Below, in pieces: positions 8,306 through 16,975 of a DNA stretch of 51,541 nt. The notes beneath the pieces were generated by a model. It worked only from the letters and a program-made list of their open reading frames with translations. It ran no database searches and had not been told where the DNA came from. The position numbers and the translations under genes are program-made. This stretch comes from GCA-2733415 sp964635575 (GTDB lineage: Bacteria; Bacteroidota; Bacteroidia; Flavobacteriales; Flavobacteriaceae), in contig CAZWNY010000006.1 of NCBI GenBank assembly GCA_964635575.1, positions 1 to 51,541 of the forward strand, given 5' to 3'. The first letter of the stretch is position 1. Each line of letters starts with the position of its first letter.

Positions 8306-10207
8306 TTATAGTTTTTCTTTTATTTTTTTGAATGCGTTTTTATTAATTTGAACAGGGTATTCTAATTTTAATCTTTTAACCCAATCTTTTTCTATTTGCT
8401 CTTGATAATCATTGATTACTTTTCCTTTTATTTCGCTTAATTTTTTTTGAGATGAAGCGATTATTTCTTTTATATATACTACAACATACTGATTGTTGTG
8501 TTTATATACTTTAGAAATCCCTTTAGATAGTTTTAATTTTTTTGGCAATTCTTTATCTGTTTTTTCGAAAACACCTTCAGAAACTACCACGTTTTTTAAT
8601 ACATTTTTAATTTCTTTTTGTGCTTTTAATAATTTCTGCACTTGTTTTGCTGTTTTTTTTGATGTACTTGTAACTATTACTGCATTTATTCGGGTATTCC
8701 AAATGTAGTTTTGCTTGTTGTTTTCATAAAAACTCTTTAAACCTACGGTGTCTTTTTTTGCTTTTTGCCACACTTTTTTTTCCATTAATTCAAACAATAA
8801 CAAACCTTCTCTGTATTCTCGAACTATTGCTGCAAAATCTTCATATTCGTTTTCTAAATTCTCATCATGATAGGTAAAGATTTTAGTGTTCACAAAGTCA
8901 TCAAAACTATCTTCAACTATTTTATCGACTTGTGTTAAGTTTTTGAAGCCACGTATTTTTGCGCGTAAATACTGGTAATATTCTGCATACGAATGTGTTT
9001 TGTTTGCAAATGAAAATAATATTTCTTTGTTTTTTTCTGCTTCGGATGTGCGTCCACCTAAAAAACTTTGATCTACTACTTTTAGCAATGTTGGCATTGC
9101 ATTTGCATTTTTTTTGTAGTTATATCTTGTTTTTAACTGACCATAAAACTTATCGTTTACTGTTTTAGATCGGCTATCTCTTTTTACTTTTTGAGATAAT
9201 ACTTTATGAAGTTTGGCTATTTTTTGTAATGGATATTTTTTTATTAATTTTATAATATGCCATCCGTATTTAGATTGAATTGGACTGGATAATTCTCCTA
9301 CTTCTCGTAATGAAAACGCAGTGTTTTCAAAGTTTTTATCGCTTAATTTCCCTGCACCAAAACGCTGTAAAACGCCTCCTTTTTTTGCCGAACCTATGTC
9401 GTCCGAAAATTGTTTTGCTAGGTCTTTAAAATTAGCACCTTCTTTTAATTGTTTGTAAATTTCTTCAATTTTTTGCTTTGGAGTTCCTGTTAAATTTTTG
9501 TTTTTTGTAGCTACCATAATATGTGCTACCTCTACTTCTCCTCTCGATTTCCGTTTACCTAAAACCTTTAAAATATGGTAACCAAACTGGGTTCTAAAAG
9601 GTTTAGAAATTTCATTTACAGCTGTTGAATAGGCAACGTTTTCAAAAGAATACACCATTTTAAATGCATTAAAATAACCTAAAGATTCTCCGTAAACAGC
9701 ATTTCCATCATGTACAGCTTTCATTGTTTTTTCAAAACCTTGTTTTTGAGCTTGTTTTTTATATGCAACTATTCTTTGATATGCTTTTAAAGTATCTACT
9801 GGTGTTGCATTTTCTGAACAACGCACTAAAATATGATTCACATTTACTTCATAAACCATTCTATTATATGCTTGTTCTATTAATTGTTCATTAATTTCGG
9901 TATCGGTTAAGTATTTTTGTGCCAATTGATTTCTGTACGACCTTAACTCTTTAATATACTTTGGGTTTTTATCTAGTTTTAGTTTTTTTGCTTCTTCTAG
10001 TTTTAGTTTATAGTTTACATATAATTTTAAGTACTCATTTATATCTTTTTGTGTTTCATCTTGTATTAAATTGATGTTCTTTTTATATACATTAAGAAAC
10101 TCTTTTGTAGTTACTGGCACTTTATTTACTGTAAACAGCACTTCTTTTTGCGCAAAAATGGTTGTTGTTAATAATAGTAACGTTATTACGTATGTACTTA
10201 ACTTCAT
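8306..10207 (-). CDS. Periplasmic peptidylprolyl isomerase with two parvulin domains
   Basis: The frame is open further upstream (ATG at 10333), but the ATG at 10207 gives a textbook signal peptide (MKLSTYVITLLLLTTTIFAQ), so I use it (633 residues). An N-terminal helical region (about 21-115) is followed by two PpiC domains. One spans about 120-215 (VNHILVRC ... GESLGYFNAFKMV ... FGYHILKVLG). The second spans about 225-315 (VAHIMVATKN ... AKQFSDDIGSAKKGGVLQRF ... YGWHIIKLI). A long helical C-terminal region of about 300 residues has no clear family. It is the first gene of the PPIase/lipoprotein/PPIase/MoxR operon and lies just beyond a terminator hairpin after glnA. It probably works on outer-membrane or secreted proteins. 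Confidence 0.9.
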   Translation of the reverse strand: MKLSTYVITLLLLTTTIFAQKEVLFTVNKVPVTTKEFLNVYKKNINLIQDETQKDINEYLKLYVNYKLKLEEAKKLKLDKNPKYIKELRSYRNQLAQKYLTDTEINEQLIEQAYNRMVYEVNVNHILVRCSENATPVDTLKAYQRIVAYKKQAQKQGFEKTMKAVHDGNAVYGESLGYFNAFKMVYSFENVAYSTAVNEISKPFRTQFGYHILKVLGKRKSRGEVEVAHIMVATKNKNLTGTPKQKIEEIYKQLKEGANFKDLAKQFSDDIGSAKKGGVLQRFGAGKLSDKNFENTAFSLREVGELSSPIQSKYGWHIIKLIKKYPLQKIAKLHKVLSQKVKRDSRSKTVNDKFYGQLKTRYNYKKNANAMPTLLKVVDQSFLGGRTSEAEKNKEILFSFANKTHSYAEYYQYLRAKIRGFKNLTQVDKIVEDSFDDFVNTKIFTYHDENLENEYEDFAAIVREYREGLLLFELMEKKVWQKAKKDTVGLKSFYENNKQNYIWNTRINAVIVTSTSKKTAKQVQKLLKAQKEIKNVLKNVVVSEGVFEKTDKELPKKLKLSKGISKVYKHNNQYVVVYIKEIIASSQKKLSEIKGKVINDYQEQIEKDWVKRLKLEYPVQINKNAFKKIKEKL

Positions 10208-10291
10208 TGTTTTTAATTTAATTTTTAATGTTAGCAAACATAACAATAATAGCGCTAGTGTACAAGTATATTTTAGCGTTTTATTAATAAT

Positions 10292-10327
10292 AAAATGGGA
10301 TGCATTTAAAAAAACACATCCCATTTT
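10292..10327 (-). terminator. Terminator after glnA
   Basis: Arms 10292-10302 and 10317-10327 form a perfect 11-bp stem (AAAATGGGATG / CATCCCATTTT) around 14 nt. On the minus strand the stem is followed by a TTTTATTATT tract. It lies 43 nt after the glutamine synthetase stop and before the PPIase start, separating the two units. Confidence 0.75.
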
Positions 10328-10369
10328 AGGCATTTATACTATTCGTTTATATTAAATTTTGCAAGTCTT

Positions 10370-12556
10370 TTATTTTGTAAATAACATTTCTCTATATTTT
10401 GTTAACGGCCAAAGCTCATCATCTACTAATAGCTCTAACTTATCACAATGGTAACGAATTTTATCAAAATAAGGCTTTACCTCATTACAGTATGCGAAAG
10501 ATGTTTTTACAGAACTTGTTAATTTGTTTGCTTTTTTACGAGCATTTATCATGTTCGAAACTCCTGAATTTATTTTTTCGATATGGTTGGAGATTGATTT
10601 AATGATAACAATTTGCTCTTTTGCTAAGTTTTTAAAATCTTCGCCAAAAATTTCTTTTAATCCTCGTACATTTTCTATTAACACATTTTGATACTTAATA
10701 CTGGTTGGTACCACATGGTTACTTGCAATATCACCTAAAACACGTGATTCTATTTGAATTCGCAACGTATAGTCTTCGGTTTCTATTTCATGACGCGCTA
10801 TTATTTCAACTTCACTCATTATATTCATTTCTTTATACAAGGCTATTGTTTTTGCTGATATTTTTGCTTGTAATGCTTCTGGAGTATTTTTATTATTGCT
10901 TAATCCACGTTTTTTTGCTTCTTTTTCCCATTCTTCTCCATAACCATTTCCTTCAAAACGAATACGCTTGGAGTCTTTAATATATTCTCTTAATACATTA
11001 AAAATTGCATCGTCTTTTTTAAGTTTTTTATCTTTAATTAAAACATCTACTTCTTTTTTAAAATCTTTTAGTTGCTTGGCGACTATTGTATTTAAAACGG
11101 TCATAGACATTGCACAATTTGCTAAAGACCCTACCGCTCTAAATTCAAATTTATTACCTGTAAATGCGAATGGTGAGGTTCGGTTTCTATCGGTATTGTC
11201 TAACAAAATTTCAGGCACTTTACCAACTACGTTTAGTTTTAAGTCGGTCATTTCTTGTGGCGAAATTTTACCTTTTGTTACTTTCTCTAATTCATTTAAA
11301 ACATCTGTTAACTGTGTTCCTATAAATATCGATATAATTGCTGGAGGTGCTTCATTTGCCCCTAAACGATGGTCGTTTCCTGCGCTTGCGATTGCTGCTC
11401 GCAATAACTCTTCGTTATCATTTACCGCTTTTATGGTATTGATAAAAAATGTTAAAAACTCTAAGTTTTTCATAGGTGTTTTTCCTGGCGCTAATAAATT
11501 AACGCCTGTATTGGTTGCTAACGACCAATTGTTGTGTTTTCCTGACCCATTTACACCTGCAAATGGTTTTTCATGAAACAATACTTTAAAATTATGTCGC
11601 TCTGCAATTTTTTCCATCACGTCCATTAATAACGAGTTATGATCTACTGCTAAATTAGTTTCTTCATATATTGGCGCTAATTCAAATTGGTTTGGCGCTA
11701 CTTCATTATGGCGTGTTTTTACAGGAATTCCTAATAACATACATTGAGTTTCCAAGTCACGCATATAATTTAACGCTCGTGCTGGTATTGATCCAAAATA
11801 ATGATCATCTAACTGTTGTCCTTTTGCTGATGAATGCCCTAACAAAGTTCGTCCTGTTAACATAATATCTGGTCTTGATTTTACTAATGCTTTATCAATT
11901 AAAAAATATTCCTGTTCCCATCCTAAAGACGCACTTACTTTTGTTACATTTTTATCAAAGTATTTTGCAACTGCTGTTGCGTATTTATCTACTTCTTGTA
12001 AAGCACGTAATAATGGTGTTTTATTATCTAATGCTTCTCCTGTATAGGAAACAAAAATTGTTGGTATACATAATGTAGTACCCCAAATAAATGCTGGAGA
12101 TGTTGGGTCCCAAGCAGTGTAACCTCTTGCTTCAAAGGTATTTCTTATTCCTCCGTTAGGAAAAGAGGACGCATCTGGTTCTTGCTGCACTAATTCTCCT
12201 GCTCCAAATTTTTCAATTGCTCTTCCTCCTTCAATGGTTTCAAAAAAAGCATCGTGTTTTTCGGCAGTTATTCCTGTTAAAGGCTGAAACCAATGTGTAT
12301 AATGCGTTACTCCTTTTAATAATGCCCATTCTTTCATAGAAGCAGAAACTTGACCTGCTATTTCTCTATCTATTTTAGTGCCTTTTTCTATGGCAGACAT
12401 TACACTTTTATAGGATTCTTTAGTTAAATACTGACGCATTGCTGTTTCATTAAACACGTTTTTCCCAAACAATTCCGAACGACGAATATCTTCTTTAATT
12501 GGGAATGGTTTACGGTTAAATGTTTCTTTTATTGCGTGAAATCTTAAAGTGGCCAT
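10370..12556 (-). CDS. glnN: Glutamine synthetase type III
   Basis: 728 residues, the size of GlnN (GSIII) enzymes rather than the roughly 450-residue GSI. It makes glutamine from glutamate, ammonia and ATP. GSIII features include the N-terminal block MRFHAIKE-like (here TLRFHAIKETFNRKP), TGRTLLGHSSAKGQQLDDHYFG, the glutamate-binding KTRHNEVAPNQFELAPI, the ATP-site region NGSGKHNNWS, and NRTSPFAFTGNKFEFRAVGS. It stands alone: a -7 box lies upstream at 12589-12596 and a terminator follows at 10292-10327. The symbol follows GSIII usage; many annotations simply write glnA. Confidence 0.95.
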   Translation of the reverse strand: MATLRFHAIKETFNRKPFPIKEDIRRSELFGKNVFNETAMRQYLTKESYKSVMSAIEKGTKIDREIAGQVSASMKEWALLKGVTHYTHWFQPLTGITAEKHDAFFETIEGGRAIEKFGAGELVQQEPDASSFPNGGIRNTFEARGYTAWDPTSPAFIWGTTLCIPTIFVSYTGEALDNKTPLLRALQEVDKYATAVAKYFDKNVTKVSASLGWEQEYFLIDKALVKSRPDIMLTGRTLLGHSSAKGQQLDDHYFGSIPARALNYMRDLETQCMLLGIPVKTRHNEVAPNQFELAPIYEETNLAVDHNSLLMDVMEKIAERHNFKVLFHEKPFAGVNGSGKHNNWSLATNTGVNLLAPGKTPMKNLEFLTFFINTIKAVNDNEELLRAAIASAGNDHRLGANEAPPAIISIFIGTQLTDVLNELEKVTKGKISPQEMTDLKLNVVGKVPEILLDNTDRNRTSPFAFTGNKFEFRAVGSLANCAMSMTVLNTIVAKQLKDFKKEVDVLIKDKKLKKDDAIFNVLREYIKDSKRIRFEGNGYGEEWEKEAKKRGLSNNKNTPEALQAKISAKTIALYKEMNIMSEVEIIARHEIETEDYTLRIQIESRVLGDIASNHVVPTSIKYQNVLIENVRGLKEIFGEDFKNLAKEQIVIIKSISNHIEKINSGVSNMINARKKANKLTSSVKTSFAYCNEVKPYFDKIRYHCDKLELLVDDELWPLTKYREMLFTK

Positions 12557-12588
12557 AAATTATACGTTTTATTATTATTATTGTTGCA

Positions 12589-12596
12589 CAAAAGTA
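12589..12596 (-). promoter_or_regulatory. -7 box upstream of glutamine synthetase
   Basis: On the minus strand this reads TACTTTTG followed by TGC, matching TAnnTTTG, about 33 nt before the start codon. No TTG sits at the ideal -33 distance. A palindrome ACCCT/AGGGT (12624-12628 with 12638-12642) lies just upstream and could be an activator or repressor site. Confidence 0.5.
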
Positions 12597-12850
12597 ATAA
12601 AATTTTAACGAATTAATGATTTAACCCTGATTTTTTTAGGGTCATTGCTTAAAATATCTATATTTTTAGTGTTTTACCCCCTAAAAAATACAAAAAACAG
12701 TTATGCATGAAGTTAATAGCTTTGTTATATTTACAGAATAGCAAAATACAACCGTTATAAATTAATTTAGAAGCAGGAACACCTTGTGCAAAATGAGTTT
12801 TGGTTGCCAAAATAATATCGACAACGCAAAAATGAATTTTAATATCTAAA
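12597..12850. other. Gap between glutamine synthetase and the TPR-like gene
   Basis: The full gap 12557-12898 is 342 nt. It holds the glnN -7 box, the ACCCT/AGGGT palindrome and the terminator at 12844-12876. In between, a 73-codon frame on the minus strand (12658-12879) runs through that terminator and shows no protein features, so I do not call it a gene. Confidence 0.6.
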
Positions 12851-12876
12851 AAAAACCTGCAAGATTGCAGGTTTTT
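12844..12876 (-). terminator. Terminator after the TPR-like membrane protein gene
   Basis: Arms 12851-12861 and 12866-12876 give a perfect 11-bp stem (AAAAACCTGCA / TGCAGGTTTTT) with a 4-nt loop. Reading the minus strand, the stem runs into eight T. It lies 23 nt after the stop of the gene at 12899-13456. Confidence 0.88.
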
Positions 12877-12898
12877 CAATTTAAAAACTATGTTTTAA

Positions 12899-13456
12899 CT
12901 ATCTTCTTCTTTGGTTTCTTGATCGGTTATGGTTAGGCACATTTGCACGCTTCATTTGTTGTTTCATCATTTTTATTTGATCACCTAACATACCATGTTT
13001 ATCTAAAGCCTCTGCTTCTTTCAAAAGTTTATTAGCTTCATTTTTTCTATTTTTACTTGCAACAATACCTGCTAAAAATAGTTTTGCGGCTGCCGTATCA
13101 TGGTCAAAATTCAAACCTAACTCTATCGCTTTTCGCAAATATTTTTCAGACTTTAAAGGTGTATTTTGATATTCAAACTGTCCTTTTAAAAAATTCCAGT
13201 AACCTAATTGTTTTTTGGTAAGTGCAGTTTCAGGTTTTTTAATTTTAGACAATAGCCGTTGTGCGCCTTCCATATCTTGTTTTTTTAGCTTAAACATTAC
13301 CGCTAAAATAATTTCATTTTTAAAATAAAGCAACACAAAAACAGAAGCTATTAAAATAAGCATAATTCCGTTACCAATTTGACCGTCTGTAAATAACCAG
13401 ATAACGATAATCAATAATGCTACCGCAACCGTTAATTTTATATTCTTATTAAACAT
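12899..13456 (-). CDS. Membrane-anchored TPR-like protein
   Basis: The start at 13456 is preferred over the in-frame ATG at 13486, because translation then begins MFNKNIKLTVAVALLIIVIW, directly at the first membrane segment (185 residues). Two hydrophobic segments (about 8-22 and 27-45) are followed by a soluble helical region with tetratricopeptide-like spacing (KKQLGYWNFLKGQFEY ... KSEKYLRKAIELGLNFDHDTAAAKLFLAGIV ... ANKLLKEAEALDKHG). The tail is basic (NHNRSRNQRRR). Such proteins usually scaffold complexes at the membrane. No specific function can be assigned. It is monocistronic and divergent from rpmH. Confidence 0.7.
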   Translation of the reverse strand: MFNKNIKLTVAVALLIIVIWLFTDGQIGNGIMLILIASVFVLLYFKNEIILAVMFKLKKQDMEGAQRLLSKIKKPETALTKKQLGYWNFLKGQFEYQNTPLKSEKYLRKAIELGLNFDHDTAAAKLFLAGIVASKNRKNEANKLLKEAEALDKHGMLGDQIKMMKQQMKRANVPNHNRSRNQRRR

Positions 13457-13594
13457 ATATAGTATAGTATGAAAATTTGACTGCAAAACTACATATTTTT
13501 ATGATAAATTCCTTTTAATTTGCAATTCGATTACAAAAATATTTTAAGGTTTAAGAATTGAAAGTAAAAACTTTTAAAAATATTTAATATTAGA

Positions 13595-13625
13595 TTTGTC
13601 AAACTAAAAACTCTTTGTATATTTG
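13595..13625 (+). promoter_or_regulatory. Promoter of rpmH
   Basis: TTTG at 13595-13598 (-33) and TATATTTG at 13618-13625 (-7) are separated by exactly 19 nt, followed by CACCC where transcription would begin. This is a near-ideal Bacteroidota housekeeping promoter, with an untranslated leader of about 75 nt before rpmH. Confidence 0.85.
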
Positions 13626-13707
13626 CACCCATATTTTAACAGGTAATTATTATCCGTTAAACATGAGCGTCAAAAAATAACATTAAGTTTTTAAAAGAAT
13701 ATAAGTA

Positions 13708-13866
13708 ATGAAAAGAACATTTCAACCATCAAAAAGAAAAAGAAGAAACAAACACGGATTTAGAGACAGAATGGCTTCTGTAAGTGGAAGAAAAGTTTTA
13801 GCTCGTAGAAGAGCAAAAGGAAGAAAAAAACTATCTGTTTCTTCTGAAACAAGACATAAAAAATAA
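13708..13866 (+). CDS. rpmH: 50S ribosomal protein L34
   Basis: A 52-residue, highly basic protein beginning MKRTFQPSKRKRRNKHGFRD and continuing RMASVSGRKVLARRRAKGRK, the unmistakable L34 pattern. L34 is a small protein of the large ribosomal subunit. The tail KLSVSSETRHKK is a little longer than in E. coli L34 (46 residues). It has its own strong promoter (13595-13625) and terminator (13891-13920), so it is a single-gene unit. It is not next to rnpA or dnaA, its usual neighbours in many other bacteria. Confidence 0.97.
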   Translation: MKRTFQPSKRKRRNKHGFRDRMASVSGRKVLARRRAKGRKKLSVSSETRHKK

Positions 13867-13890
13867 TGATTATCAATTATTTATAATATA

Positions 13891-13920
13891 AAGGTGTTCC
13901 CATTGGGTAACACCTTTTTT
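13891..13920 (+). terminator. Terminator after rpmH
   Basis: AAGGTGTT (13891-13898) pairs with AACACCTT (13909-13916). An inner CCC/GGG pairing (13899-13901 with 13905-13907) extends the helix past a one-nt bulge. A run of T follows. It lies 24 nt after the rpmH stop. Confidence 0.9.
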
Positions 13921-13970
13921 TATACATCACAAATAACTATTTTTACATAACAACTTAAACACACAAAGCA

Positions 13971-16820
13971 ATGCCTAAAAAAAACATTAAATCAATACTA
14001 CTAATTGGCTCTGGACCAATTGTAATTGGTCAAGCATGTGAATTTGATTACGCAGGATCACAAGCATTACGCTCTTTACGAGAAGAAGGCATAGAAACTA
14101 CACTTATAAACTCTAATCCTGCTACCATAATGACCGACCCGTCAATGGCAGATAATGTGTATTTAAAACCGTTAACCACAAAATCAATAATCGAAATATT
14201 AAAAGCACATCCAAATATTGATGCCGTTTTACCAACAATGGGCGGTCAAACTGCTTTAAATTTATGTATTGAAGCAGATGAAAAAGGAATTTGGGAAGAT
14301 TTTAATGTAGCCATTTTAGGCGTTAATATAGACGCTATAAATGTTACTGAAGATAGAGAGAAATTTAGAACACTAATGCTTTCTATCGGAATAGCAATGG
14401 CACCACAAAAAACGGCAACTTCTTTTTTACAAGGAAAAGAAATTGCACAAGAGTTTGGGTTTCCATTAGTAATTAGAGCTTCGTTTACCTTAGGTGGCGC
14501 AGGAGCAACTATTGTTTATAAAGAAGAAGATTTTGACGATTTTTTATCACACGGATTAGAAATTTCTCCAATTCATGAAGTAATGATTGATAAAGCATTA
14601 TTAGGCTGGAAAGAGTTTGAGTTGGAATTATTACGAGATGCAAATGACAATGTAGTTATTATCTGCTCTATTGAAAACATGGACCCAATGGGTATTCATA
14701 CAGGGGATTCGATAACCGTAGCTCCAGCAATGACTTTAAGCGATACTACGTATCAAAAAATGCGTGATATGGCGATACATATGATGCGTAATATTGGTGA
14801 TTTTGCAGGCGGTTGCAACGTTCAATTTGCCGTATCTCCAGATGAAAACGAAGACATCATTGCTATTGAAATTAACCCTCGTGTTTCACGATCATCAGCA
14901 TTAGCAAGTAAAGCAACTGGTTATCCAATTGCAAAAATTGCAGCTAAATTAGCGATTGGTTACCATTTAGACGAGTTACAAAATCAAATTACAAAATCAA
15001 CATCCGCATTATTTGAACCAACACTAGATTATGTAATTGTAAAAATACCGCGCTGGAACTTTGATAAATTTGAAGGATCTGACCGTACATTAGGAATACA
15101 AATGAAATCCGTAGGCGAAGTAATGGGTATAGGTCGTACTTTCCAAGAAGCACTACATAAAGCAACACAGTCGTTAGAAATTAAACGTAATGGCTTAGGT
15201 GCAGACGGAAAAGGAGAAACCGATTACAACACCATTATAAGTAAATTAACCCACGCAAGTTGGGACAGAGTTTTTGTGATTTATGATGCCATTGCAGCAG
15301 GAATACCAATAAGTAGAATATACGAAATCACTAAAATTGATATGTGGTTTTTAAAACAATACGAAGAGTTATTTCATTTACAAAAAGAAATAACAAACTT
15401 TACGATTGACACCATTGAGTACGACTTATTACTAGAGGCAAAACAAAAAGGCTATGGAGACAGACAAATAGCACATATGTTAGGTTGTTTAGAAAGTAAA
15501 GTATATGAAAAACGTGAAGAATTAAACATTAAACGTGTGTATAAATTAGTAGACACTTGTGCCGCAGAGTTTAAAGCAAAAACACCTTACTATTATTCTA
15601 CTTTTGAAAGTCAGATAGAAAAACCTGACGGCACAAAATACGTACATAATGAAAGTATTGTTTCCGATAGAAAAAAAGTAATTGTTTTAGGATCAGGACC
15701 TAACCGCATTGGTCAAGGTATTGAGTTTGATTACTGTTGTGTACACGGAGTTTTAGCTGCTGCCGAATGTGGTTACGAAACCATTATGATCAACTGTAAC
15801 CCAGAAACAGTTTCTACCGATTCTGATACCGCTGATAAATTATATTTTGAACCCGTTTTTTGGGAACACATTTATGAAATCATTCAACATGAAAAACCTG
15901 AAGGCGTTATTGTACAATTAGGAGGACAGACTGCTTTAAAATTAGCAGAAAAATTAGACCGTTACGGAATTAAAATTTTAGGAACATCCTATAAAGCTTT
16001 AGATTTAGCAGAAGATAGAGGGCATTTTTCGAAAATGTTAATTGAAAATAACATCCCTTTTCCAAAATTTGCTATTGCTGAAACCGTAGACGAAGCTTTA
16101 GCTATTGCTGACACCTTAGATTTCCCAATATTAGTGCGCCCATCATATGTTTTAGGCGGTCAAGGAATGAAAATTATAATTAACAAACAAGAACTAGAAG
16201 AACACGTTTTTGATTTATTACGCAAAATACCAGGAAACAAACTATTGCTAGATCATTATTTAGATGGCGCAATAGAAGCAGAAGCTGATGCAATTTGCGA
16301 TGGCGAAAACGTACAAATAATTGGTATTATGGAACACATAGAACCTTGCGGAGTACATTCAGGAGATTCTAACGCAACATTACCTCCATTTAATTTAGGA
16401 GAATTTGTAATGCAACAAATTAAAGATCACACCAAAACCATCGCTTTAGCTTTAGAAACAAAGGGCTTAATAAACGTTCAGTTTGCAATAAAAGACGATA
16501 AAGTATATATTATTGAAGCCAACCCTAGAGCCTCACGTACAGTGCCATTTATAGCAAAAGCATACAAACAACCGTATGTAAATTTTGCAACTAAAGTAAT
16601 GCTAGGACATAATAAAGTAACCGATTTTGATTTTAATCCGCAGTTAAAAGGATACGCCATTAAGCAACCCGTTTTTTCGTTTGATAAATTTCCGAATGTA
16701 AACAAGCAATTAGGACCAGAAATGAAAAGTACAGGTGAAAGTATTTTATTTATTGACGACTTAAAAGATGATCAATTTTACGATTTATATTCTCGAAGAA
16801 AAATGTATTTAGCTAAATAA
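13971..16820 (+). CDS. carB: Carbamoyl-phosphate synthase large subunit, without the regulatory C-terminal domain
   Basis: 949 residues with the two duplicated ATP-grasp synthetase halves. The first starts LLIGSGPIVIGQACEFDYAG and the second, at about residue 568, VLGSGPNRIGQGIEFDYCC. Each half has its own carbamate/ATP-binding blocks, for example MDPMGIHTGDSITVAP and IEPCGVHSGDSNATLPP. It makes carbamoyl phosphate from bicarbonate, ATP and glutamine-derived ammonia for pyrimidines and arginine. The E. coli protein has about 1073 residues; this one stops right after LGPEMKSTGESILF, where the MGS-like allosteric domain (UMP/ornithine site) would begin. The ending is clean with no frameshift visible, and I believe short CarB is usual in Flavobacteriaceae. 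carA is 7 kb away on the other strand. Confidence 0.97.
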   Translation: MPKKNIKSILLIGSGPIVIGQACEFDYAGSQALRSLREEGIETTLINSNPATIMTDPSMADNVYLKPLTTKSIIEILKAHPNIDAVLPTMGGQTALNLCIEADEKGIWEDFNVAILGVNIDAINVTEDREKFRTLMLSIGIAMAPQKTATSFLQGKEIAQEFGFPLVIRASFTLGGAGATIVYKEEDFDDFLSHGLEISPIHEVMIDKALLGWKEFELELLRDANDNVVIICSIENMDPMGIHTGDSITVAPAMTLSDTTYQKMRDMAIHMMRNIGDFAGGCNVQFAVSPDENEDIIAIEINPRVSRSSALASKATGYPIAKIAAKLAIGYHLDELQNQITKSTSALFEPTLDYVIVKIPRWNFDKFEGSDRTLGIQMKSVGEVMGIGRTFQEALHKATQSLEIKRNGLGADGKGETDYNTIISKLTHASWDRVFVIYDAIAAGIPISRIYEITKIDMWFLKQYEELFHLQKEITNFTIDTIEYDLLLEAKQKGYGDRQIAHMLGCLESKVYEKREELNIKRVYKLVDTCAAEFKAKTPYYYSTFESQIEKPDGTKYVHNESIVSDRKKVIVLGSGPNRIGQGIEFDYCCVHGVLAAAECGYETIMINCNPETVSTDSDTADKLYFEPVFWEHIYEIIQHEKPEGVIVQLGGQTALKLAEKLDRYGIKILGTSYKALDLAEDRGHFSKMLIENNIPFPKFAIAETVDEALAIADTLDFPILVRPSYVLGGQGMKIIINKQELEEHVFDLLRKIPGNKLLLDHYLDGAIEAEADAICDGENVQIIGIMEHIEPCGVHSGDSNATLPPFNLGEFVMQQIKDHTKTIALALETKGLINVQFAIKDDKVYIIEANPRASRTVPFIAKAYKQPYVNFATKVMLGHNKVTDFDFNPQLKGYAIKQPVFSFDKFPNVNKQLGPEMKSTGESILFIDDLKDDQFYDLYSRRKMYLAK

Positions 16821-16898
16821 AAATTGTAAAAGTTATATCGCTATAACATTACTTTCTTTCTTTTATCATTTACTAAGGTACTTGAAAATAATTAAGTA

Positions 16899-16935
16899 AA
16901 AAACGCTCAAGAATTAGTTTTTCTTGAGCGTTTTT
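16899..16935. terminator. Bidirectional terminator between carB and argS
   Basis: Arms 16899-16913 and 16921-16935 form a perfect 15-bp stem (AAAAACGCTCAAGAA / TTCTTGAGCGTTTTT) with a 7-nt loop. A U run follows on either strand, fitting its place between two convergent genes. Confidence 0.93.
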
Positions 16936-16975
16936 CTGTTTTTGATGTTGTTTTTTAATTTTTTTTTGATAACCT

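Noticed and set aside
10208..10333. N-terminal 42-residue extension of the first PPIase
   Set aside because: It would place the signal peptide internally and run through the glnN terminator hairpin; the start at 10207 gives a clean signal peptide.
10968..11576. 202-codon antisense frame inside glnN
   Set aside because: Lies fully opposite a highly conserved enzyme and has no protein features of its own.
12658..12879. 73-codon minus-strand frame between the TPR-like gene and glnN
   Set aside because: It starts within and overlaps the strong terminator at 12844-12876, has no recognisable domain, and lies in AT-rich intergenic sequence.
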